Below are positions 57,379-64,000 of a stretch of DNA of 64,000 nucleotides, in pieces. The stretch lies in NCBI GenBank assembly GCA_963726765.1, contig CAVSDH010000015.1:1-64000 (forward strand), written 5' to 3'. Position numbers and translations under genes: made by a program. This DNA comes from CAIWHR01 sp963726765 (GTDB lineage: Bacteria; Pseudomonadota; Gammaproteobacteria; Burkholderiales; Casimicrobiaceae). Every line of letters begins with the position of its first letter. The stretch's first letter is position 1. The notes under the pieces were generated by a model. It did no database searches. It was given only the letters and a program-made list of their open reading frames with translations, and was not told the DNA's origin.

Positions 57379-59649
57379 CTACGCTGCCTCCAGCTTCGCG
57401 TACTCGAGCGCGAGCCATTTCGCGCCGCCGTCCCGGAAATTGACCTGCACGCGCGCGTCGGCGCCGCGGCCTTCCGCGTCGATGATGATGCCGAGGCCGA
57501 ATTTCGCATGCCGCACGCTTTGACCGATGCGCCACGCCGGGCCCTGCACCTGCTCGCGCGCCGTCTCCGTGCCGGCGGTCGTCGCAGCCCATGCCGGAGC
57601 GTGGCGCCCACCTCCGCCCCACTCGGAGGGATCGACATCGATCGCATCGCGCGACCACCGTCGCGGAGGCGAAAGCCAGACGATCTGCCCACGTGGCACT
57701 TCGTCGATGAATCGCGACGGAATGTTGTAGCGCACCTGTCCGTGCAGCATCCGGCTTTGCGCATGCGTGAGGTAGAGCCGCCGCCGCGCCCGGGTGATCG
57801 CCACGTACATGAGCCGGCGTTCCTCCTCGACACCGTCGAACTCGGACAGGCTGTTCTCATGCGGAAACAGCCCTTCCTCGAGCCCGGTGACGAACACCGT
57901 GTGAAATTCGAGGCCCTTGGCCGCGTGCACGGTCATCAACTGCAGCGCGGGCCTGCCTTCCGCGGCCTGCGTTTCGCCTGCTTCGAGTGCCGCATGCGCA
58001 AGAAACGCCGTCAACGGATCGGCGGCGCCCTGCTCCGCAACGGTGCCTGCATCCTCACCGGCAACGGCGATCGGAGCGTCGACGGCGAGATCGGCCTCGC
58101 GCAGGAAGCCGTCGGCAGCGCTCACCAGCTCCTCGAGATTGTCGACGCGATCCTGCCCGTCCTTTTCCGCGGCATAGTGCGCGAGCAGCCCGGATCCCTG
58201 GTTGACGTGCTCGACCGCCTCGGGCAGCGGCAATCCGGTCGTAGCCGCGCGGAGCGCTTCGATCAGCCTGACGAACGCCGCGAGGCTCGTGCCCGCCTTT
58301 CCGCCCACGGTGCCGGCGCACGCGGCCTGCCACAGGCTCGTGCCCGAGGCACGCGCCGCATCCTGCAGCGTTTCGAGCGTTCGAGCGCCGATCCCGCGGG
58401 GCGGAAAGTTGACGATGCGCAGAAAAGCGCCGTCGTCGCCGGGCGCCGCAACGAGTCGCAGGTACGCGAGCGCATGCTTCACCTCGGCGCGCTCGAAAAA
58501 GCGCATGCCCCCGTACACCCGGTACGGAAGCCCCGCGTTGAAGAGCGCGTGCTCCAGCACCCGCGACTGCGCGTTCGAGCGATAGAGCACGGCGACCTCG
58601 GACAGCGCGAGGCCCTCACCCGCCAAGCCTTTCGCAATGTCGACCACGAACGCCGCCTCGTCGTGGTCGGACGGCGCCGCCATGCCGCGCACCGGATCGC
58701 CCTTCCCCTCGCTCGTCCACAGGTTCTTGCCAAGCCGCGTCTGGTTGTTCCTGATGAGCGCGTTCGCGAGATCGAGGATGTGCCCGTGCGAGCGGTAATT
58801 CCGCTCGAGCTTGATCAGCGTCACCGGAATTTCCGCCGATCCGAAATCGCGCTCGAAGTGCTGCATGTTGGCGACGTTGGCGCCGCGAAACGCATAGATC
58901 GACTGGTCGTCGTCGCCCACCGCCATCACCGCCGTGTGCGGGCCGGCGAGCAGGCGCAGCCAGCGGTACTGGAGCACGTTGGTGTCCTGGAACTCGTCGA
59001 CCAGCAGATGGGAAAAGCGGCGCCGGTAGTGCAGGCGTATGCCTTCGTTGCCGGCCAGGAGCTCGTAGCTGCGCAGCAGAAGCTCCGCGAAGTCGACGAC
59101 GCCCTCGCGCTGGCACATCGCCTCGTACAGCGCGTAGTGCTCGGTGAGACGTCGCGCGAATTCATCGCCGGCCTCGACCTGGTTCGGGCGCAGACCCTTC
59201 TCCTTCGCGTCGGAGATGAACGCCTGCAACTGGCGCGGCGGAAAGCGCTCGTCGTCGATGCCGTGCGCCTTCGAGAGGCGCTTGATCAGCGCCAGTTGGT
59301 CCTGCGTGTCCATGATCTGGAACAGCTGCGGCAAGTTCGCGTCGCGGTAATGCGCGCGCAGCATCCGGTTGCACAGCCCGTGAAACGTGCCGATCCACAT
59401 GCCGCGCGTGTGCATCGGCGTCATCGCCGAGAGCCGGGTCAGCATCTCCTTCGCCGCCTTGTTGGTGAACGTGACCGCGAGGATCGACAGGGGCGACGCC
59501 TGCCCGGTCGCGAGCAGCCAGGCGATGCGCGTCGTCAGCACGCGCGTCTTCCCGCTGCCGGCACCCGCCAGAATCAATGCCGACGCATGCGGGAGCGTGA
59601 CAGCGGCGAGCTGTTCCGAATTGAGGTTCGCGAGCAGGGGGGACGTCAT
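57379..59649 (-). CDS. uvrD: DNA helicase II
   Basis: SF1A helicase of mismatch and nucleotide-excision repair. About 756 aa, longer than Rep and ending in the Tudor-like domain VRHAKFGLGIIIDAEGRGADARVQVNFR (given in part) that distinguishes UvrD/PcrA. Motifs: Walker A GAGSGKT (29-35), TFTNKAAKEM, LLVDEFQDTN, GDDDQSIYAFRGA, ERNYRS, MTVHAAKGLEF and LMYVAITRAR. ATG 59649 (TSPLLANLNSEQL) is preferred over 59670. Divergent from argA. Confidence 0.95.
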   Translation of the reverse strand: MTSPLLANLNSEQLAAVTLPHASALILAGAGSGKTRVLTTRIAWLLATGQASPLSILAVTFTNKAAKEMLTRLSAMTPMHTRGMWIGTFHGLCNRMLRAHYRDANLPQLFQIMDTQDQLALIKRLSKAHGIDDERFPPRQLQAFISDAKEKGLRPNQVEAGDEFARRLTEHYALYEAMCQREGVVDFAELLLRSYELLAGNEGIRLHYRRRFSHLLVDEFQDTNVLQYRWLRLLAGPHTAVMAVGDDDQSIYAFRGANVANMQHFERDFGSAEIPVTLIKLERNYRSHGHILDLANALIRNNQTRLGKNLWTSEGKGDPVRGMAAPSDHDEAAFVVDIAKGLAGEGLALSEVAVLYRSNAQSRVLEHALFNAGLPYRVYGGMRFFERAEVKHALAYLRLVAAPGDDGAFLRIVNFPPRGIGARTLETLQDAARASGTSLWQAACAGTVGGKAGTSLAAFVRLIEALRAATTGLPLPEAVEHVNQGSGLLAHYAAEKDGQDRVDNLEELVSAADGFLREADLAVDAPIAVAGEDAGTVAEQGAADPLTAFLAHAALEAGETQAAEGRPALQLMTVHAAKGLEFHTVFVTGLEEGLFPHENSLSEFDGVEEERRLMYVAITRARRRLYLTHAQSRMLHGQVRYNIPSRFIDEVPRGQIVWLSPPRRWSRDAIDVDPSEWGGGGRHAPAWAATTAGTETAREQVQGPAWRIGQSVRHAKFGLGIIIDAEGRGADARVQVNFRDGGAKWLALEYAKLEAA

Positions 59650-59713
59650 CGACGCAGGAGAGAGCGACACCGTCGCACACGGCGGATCGGGAAGGAATTA
59701 TACGGGGCGGCGT

Positions 59714-59719
59714 TATAAT
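59714..59719 (+). promoter_or_regulatory. -10 box of the argA-yggX unit
   Basis: A perfect TATAAT lies 27 nt before the argA start in the short uvrD-argA gap. No good -35 box was found. Confidence 0.5.
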
Positions 59720-59745
59720 CCGGCCGCTCGCATCTCCCGCCCCGC

Positions 59746-61116
59746 ATGCCGCACCCGCCAACGATGCCGTCCCTTTCCAGCGCCGCGCCAACCGCCCACT
59801 CCGCGACCACGCGTGCGTTCGTCCAGTGGATACGGCTTGCCGCGCCGTATATCCACGCGTTTCGCGGCAGGACGTTCGTGATCGCGTTCGGCGGCGAGGT
59901 CGTGGCGGACGATACGTTTCTCGGCATCATCCACGACCTCAACCTGCTGCACAGCCTCGGCGTGCACATCGTCGTCGTCCACGGATCGCGTCCGCAGATC
60001 GAGGCGATCCTCGCGCAGCAGGACATCGAGAGCCGCTACGCGTTCGGGCTGCGTGTCACCGACGCCGAGACGATGGACTGCGTGCTCGAAGCCGGCGGCC
60101 AGGTGCGCAGCCGCATCGAGGCGCTGCTCTCGCTCGGCATTGCGAATTCACCGATGGCCGGCGCACGGATCAGGGTCTCGTCCGGCAATTTCATCACCGC
60201 GAAGCCGATGGGCGTAGTCGACGGCGTGGACATGCTGCTCACCGGCGAAGTGCGGCGCGTCGACACCGACGCGATCCATCAGCGCCTCGACGACGGCGAC
60301 ATCGTGCTCATTTCGCCGCTCGGGTACTCGCCCACCGGGGAAATTTTCAACCTCGCGCTGGAGGAGGTCGCCACCCAGGTCGCCGTAAGGCTCAATGCGC
60401 ACAAGCTGGTGTTCCTGATGGACACCGAGGGCGTGCGCAACGGCCGCCGGAAACTGTTGACCGAGCTGTCCACCCGCGATGCCGAAGCGCTGCTCGTCGC
60501 CGGACGGAGCAAGCTTCCCGCCGACGTCCAGCACTATCTCCCCTGCGCCATCAAGGCATGCGACAACGGCGTCAAGCGCGCACATCTCATCAGCCGCCAT
60601 CTCGACGGCGCGCTGCTGCTCGAGATGTTCACGCGCGACGGCGTGGGCACGATGATCGCCGCGGCACCACTGGCCAACCTTCGCAACGCGACCATCGACG
60701 ACGTCGGCGGCATCCTCGCCATCATCGGGCCGCTCGAGGAACAGGGCATCCTGGTCCGGCGCTCGCGCGAGCGACTGGAAACCGAGATCGAGCGTTTCGT
60801 CGTCGCCGAACACGACAACGGCATCATCGGCTGCGCCGCGCTCTATGCATTTCCGGAGGAAAGGGTCGGCGAGCTCGCGGCGCTCGCCGTGCACCCGGAC
60901 TTCCGGCGCGAGGGGTACGGCGAAGCGCTGATGCACGAGATCGAGATGCGCGCGCGCAAGCTGAAGCTCGCGGAACTCTTCGTGCTGACGACGCGCACGT
61001 CGCAGTGGTTCATCGAGCGCGGATTCCATACCGCGGCGATCGCCGACCTGCCGCGACAGAAACAGCTGCTCTACAACTTTCAACGGAAGTCGCAGGTCTA
61101 CCGCAAGAAATTCTAG
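59746..61116 (+). CDS. argA: N-acetylglutamate synthase
   Basis: First step of arginine synthesis, normally inhibited by arginine. 456 aa: an N-terminal kinase-like domain (TFVIAFGGEVVADD, HIVVVHGSRPQI, LNLALEEVATQVAVRL) and a C-terminal GNAT domain (AALAVHPDFRREGYGEALM). The kinase-like domain is of the E. coli ArgA type. The yggX gene starts 9 bp downstream. Confidence 0.95.
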   Translation: MPHPPTMPSLSSAAPTAHSATTRAFVQWIRLAAPYIHAFRGRTFVIAFGGEVVADDTFLGIIHDLNLLHSLGVHIVVVHGSRPQIEAILAQQDIESRYAFGLRVTDAETMDCVLEAGGQVRSRIEALLSLGIANSPMAGARIRVSSGNFITAKPMGVVDGVDMLLTGEVRRVDTDAIHQRLDDGDIVLISPLGYSPTGEIFNLALEEVATQVAVRLNAHKLVFLMDTEGVRNGRRKLLTELSTRDAEALLVAGRSKLPADVQHYLPCAIKACDNGVKRAHLISRHLDGALLLEMFTRDGVGTMIAAAPLANLRNATIDDVGGILAIIGPLEEQGILVRRSRERLETEIERFVVAEHDNGIIGCAALYAFPEERVGELAALAVHPDFRREGYGEALMHEIEMRARKLKLAELFVLTTRTSQWFIERGFHTAAIADLPRQKQLLYNFQRKSQVYRKKF

Positions 61117-61125
61117 GAGATTCGC

Positions 61126-61399
61126 ATGGCACGGATGGTCAACTGCGTGAAGCTGGGCCGCGAAGCCGAAGGGCTCGACCTGCCGCCGTATCCCGGCCCG
61201 CTCGGCAAGCGCATCTATGAAAGCGTGTCGAAGGAAGCGTGGCAGGCATGGCTCAAGCATCAGACGATGCTGGTCAACGAGAATCGTCTGTCGCTCGCGG
61301 ACGCCCGGGCCCGGAAATGGCTCGCCGAGCAGATGGAGCAGCATTTCTTCGGCGGTGGCGCCGAAATGCCGTCGGGGTACGTCCCGCCGAACAGCGTAG
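61126..61399 (+). CDS. yggX: Oxidative-damage protection protein YggX (probable Fe(II)-trafficking); one frameshift
   Basis: Small iron-trafficking protein that protects Fe-S clusters. Residues 1-85 match the family: MARMVNCVKLGREAEGLDLPPYPG, LGKRIYESVSKEAWQAWLKHQTMLVNENRL (quoted in part), EQHFFGGGAEMPSGYVPP. The frame as read continues for over 100 further, non-family residues to 61722. Removing one base near 61388 ends it at a TAG at 61397-61399 as GYVPPTA, the usual length of about 90 aa. AGGAGA precedes the ATG and argA is immediately upstream. Confidence 0.88.
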
Positions 61400-62082
61400 G
61401 CGCGGGCTGCGAATTCGGGCAGGAGGAACCGAGTCTCTCGGACCGAAGTGTGGCCTCCTTGCAGAGCCGGTTGGAGAATGGCGGTACGAATGACATCAAC
61501 GCCGATGCAGACGGCGCGCACTGTCGGCCGACAGACACCTGCATTGTCTCGTGTTGCATTTGGTCGACCATCCGCGCGACGTCGGAAGACGGCCCGATCC
61601 CGGGAAATCACGTTCAATCAGTCGCTATCCCGTCCAGGAACTCGACGAGTTTCCTGAGGACATCCGGCGGCGGATGCTCGTGGTGCAGCAGAAGGCCGGC
61701 TTCATCCCCAACGATTTCCTGACGCCGGCCCGCCGCCCGGCGGAATTCAGGTCATGCTTAATCGGTTGTAATGAATGTCTGTGATTGACCGCTCTAGTTT
61801 CAGACCCCTTTGGCCCGGAGGATGCCAAGCCGCGTCGGGTGGCCAAGTGTCATTCGTCGCATCGAGACTGCCCGCAATTCGCGTTCTACCCGCCGGCTGA
61901 GGTCGACCCTTTGTTTCCCGTCGAGCTGTCAAGCAGCCGACGTTCGACTGCGCCGGTCACCAGCCCTATCTACCCGTTGGTCCAGCCATGTCAGCCCGTG
62001 ATACGCTTTCTTCACGCGGCACTTGTAGAGGATTTCGTTCATTTCCGGGCGCATTGCGCCACGCCGATCCGCACACGACTCG
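61400..62082. other. 683-bp gene-poor junction between yggX and the cyclase gene
   Basis: Base use and codon style differ from the core genes to the left. The only protein-like piece is the peroxidase remnant at 61600-61760; the other frames look random. No transfer RNA, inverted-repeat ends or direct repeats were recognised. Confidence 0.5.
61600..61760 (+). pseudogene. Remnant of a peroxidase-related (alkylhydroperoxidase-like) gene
   Basis: One frame reads ISRYPVQELDEFPEDIRRRM, then LVVQQKAGFIPNDFLTPARRPAEFR, the conserved N-terminus of the AhpD/carboxymuconolactone-decarboxylase-like peroxidase-related enzymes. No start codon fits upstream, and homology stops after about 50 residues, before the catalytic cysteine region. 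It is a short fragment and cannot be functional. Confidence 0.55.
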
Positions 62083-64000
62083 ATGTCTCCCATCACTCGC
62101 GCCGATGCCACCACGTCGACATTGCCGACCGGCACATTGACGTTCCTGTTAACGGACATCGAGGGTAGTACCCGCGTGTGGCAGGTCGCGCCGGATGCAA
62201 TGCAAGTCGCGTTGGCACGACACGATGTCATTCTGCGTCAGGGCATCGCGACGCACGACGGCCACGTTTTCAAGACCGCGGGCGATGCGTTCTATGCAGC
62301 GTTCACTACGCCGTGGCTCGCGATGGAGGCGGCGCTTGCAATTCAGCAGGCGCTACATTTGGAGCCGTGGCCGCCCCAGGCGCCAATTCGGGTCCGGATG
62401 GCGCTTCATTCAGGCGCTGCGGAACTGCGTGAAAGAGACTATTTCGGCCCGCCTCTCAATCAAGTGGCACGTCTGCTTTCCACGGGCCATGGCGGACAGA
62501 CGCTCGTATCCTCGGTCACGTACGAGTTGTGCAGCGATCGCCTGCCAGTCGGCGCAGCGCTGAGCTCGCTGGGCGAGTACGTCGTCAAGGATCTCGCGCG
62601 CCGACAGACGATCTACCAGCTAGATCATCCCTCGCTGCCAAAGATGTTTCCGCCGCTGCAGACGCTGCTGGCACCACTCGATACGAGAGTGCCGTCGATC
62701 GCGGTGCTGCCCTTCGTGAATCGCAGCCACGACCAGGAAGATGAATACTTCTCGGATGGCCTCGCCGACGAGCTGCTCAACGTGTTGGCGAAGATCCGCA
62801 GCCTGCGGGTGGCCGCACGTTCGTCGGCCTTCACGTTCAAGGGCAGGAGGGCAACGGTCGCTGAGGTGGGCCGGGTGCTAAATGTCGCCACGGTACTCGA
62901 GGGCACCGTGCGCAAGGCCGGCAACCGGATCCGGATCTCGGTTCAGCTGGTCAAGGTGGCGGACGGCTATCACCTTTGGTCGGAGACCTACGACCGAACG
63001 CTGGAGGACATCTTTGCTGTGCAGGACGACATCGCGCAGTCGGTGGTGAAGGAGTTGCGCAGTACGCTGATGGGCGAAGCGGTGGACGTGAAAGGGGCCA
63101 CGGAGGTAACTGCGCAGATGGCGGCGGCCACAAGAGGTCGCGCCACGGATCCGGAGGCGCACCGGCTCTTTCTGCAGGCGCGCTACCTGATTGATCGTCT
63201 GACCCGTGACGACACCACGAAGGGTATCGGTTACCTGAAGCAGGCGCTGGACCGGGATCCGGAGTTCGCGCTCGCCTGGGCAGAACTGGGCGAAGCGTAC
63301 TCGGCGCAAGCCAATAGCGGCTGGATCCCGATCTTCGAAGGGTATCAACGGGCGCGGGAGGCAGTGGCGCGCGCGCTGTCACTTGCTCCGGAGATGGCGG
63401 AAGGGCACGCGGAGTTGGGTATGATCCAGATGTCCCACGACTGGGATTGGCGCGGTGCGGAGGCATCCTATTGTCGGGCGCTCGAGTTGGCACCGGGGAA
63501 TGCCCCGATATTGCGCCGAGTCGCCATGCTGGCCCTAAGCCTAGGTCGTCTCACTAACTCCATCGAGTTCTATAGGCGCGCCGTAGAGCAAGATCCACTG
63601 AGTGCCGCGGCCTACGCCAACTTCGGCGACGCGCTCAGCGCAACTGATCGCCTAGCAGAGGCGGAGTTGGCATATCGGAAGGCGCTCGAACTCGCTCCGC
63701 AGCGCGCAGTCACACGTGCATACCTCTCGCTGAATCTGTTGGCACAAGGACGGGACGAAGAGGCGCTGGCCGAAGCGCTTGCGTCGCCTGAGGAGGTCTG
63801 GCGTCTCTACACGCTCGCGTTCATTTACCACGCTGCTGGGTCGGCAGGACGGAGCGGACGCAGCGTTGCACGAACTCATAGCAAAGTACGCAGAAGGCGC
63901 CGCCTACCAAGTCGCCGAAGTGTACGCGGCACGTGGCGAGACTGATCTCGCCTTCGAGTGGCTCGAGCGGGCATACACCCAGCGCGATGTCGGTCTCAGC
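62083..64000 (+). CDS. Class III adenylate/guanylate cyclase with TolB-like domain and TPR repeats (partial, one frameshift)
   Basis: The N-terminal catalytic domain has the metal Asp residues D25 (LLTDIEGSTR) and D68 (KTAGDAFYAAF), substrate Lys K64 and Asp D119 (RDYFGPPLN), and transition-state N126 and R130 (NQVAR), so it looks active. A TolB/FlgO-like domain follows (VPSIAVLPFVNRSHDQEDEYFSDGLADELLN, quoted in part), then TPR repeats. One extra base near 63838 breaks the frame; removing it continues the TPR region to the window end. Adenylyl versus guanylyl preference is not certain. The 3' end lies outside the window. Confidence 0.85.

Noticed and set aside
57508..59718. 736-aa plus-strand open frame opposite uvrD
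   Set aside because: Antisense shadow without recognisable domains.
61126..61722. A 198-aa YggX with a novel C-terminal domain
   Set aside because: The added part has no family resemblance, and removal of one base gives the normal stop at 61399.

Overview
The window is about 64 kb of GC-rich chromosomal DNA from a betaproteobacterium, probably an uncultured or little-studied Burkholderiales/Nitrosomonadales-type lineage. The evidence is gene order and family content: algR-algZ divergent from argH; rplM-rpsI-argC-DUF6776-bactofilin-erpA; the M23 peptidase and anmK beside tyrS; tkt-gap-pgk-pyk-fba; polA divergent from a LOG-family gene, followed by DUF2782 and thrB; and two BPSS1780-type membrane proteins. 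The genes seen are mostly core metabolism and housekeeping. No rRNA, tRNA, CRISPR array, prophage or insertion sequence was recognised.

Layout. 1-6.3 kb: a PLP transsulfuration enzyme (cut by the window edge) preceded by a SAM-II riboswitch and an attenuator-type terminator, then Rep helicase, ApaH, a PlsC-type acyltransferase and a PfkB kinase. 6.3-11.7 kb: AlgR/AlgZ two-component system, argH, a 3-hydroxyisobutyrate-dehydrogenase-like enzyme, a ligand-less PCuAC protein and a YhfA-like OsmC protein. 11.9-21.8 kb: ribosomal proteins L13/S9, argC, DUF6776, bactofilin, erpA, an exported beta-propeller with a companion protein, anmK, an M23 peptidase and tyrS. 21.8-26.8 kb: a soxYZAXB thiosulfate-oxidation operon and a divergent secreted intradiol dioxygenase. 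26.8-28.4 kb: polyamine genes speD and speE plus a small hypothetical protein. 28.6-39.7 kb: transketolase, GNAT, gap, DUF6356, pgk, two tandem DUF4397 lipoproteins, pyk, fba and psiE. 39.7-46.7 kb: an Nramp-like transporter, DUF1223, a GlsB/YeaQ protein, pcaF and pobA (4-hydroxybenzoate to beta-ketoadipate steps), a MetE-C-like methyltransferase and DUF2726. 46.9-49.1 kb: groES-groL with a perfect CIRCE operator and a strong terminator. 49.4-61.4 kb: GNAT, BPSS1780, polA, LOG, DUF2782, thrB, a second BPSS1780, a small membrane protein, UvrD, argA and yggX. 61.4-64 kb: a gene-poor stretch with a peroxidase-gene remnant, then a class III cyclase/TPR protein cut by the window end.

Taken together the genes fit an aerobic organism able to oxidise thiosulfate and to use aromatic acids, with a triose-phosphate/Calvin-type carbon core and arginine, threonine and methionine biosynthesis. 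This physiology is inferred from gene families, not demonstrated.

Sequence quality matters for reading the annotation. At least 13 genes, including polA, tkt, soxA and yggX, are interrupted by frameshifts. At 18 of the 19 sites I could place, removing one base (usually an extra C or G in a short run) restores a clean family-like protein. This points to uncorrected insertion errors rather than real gene decay, so broken genes are given at their full extent with the shift positions stated.
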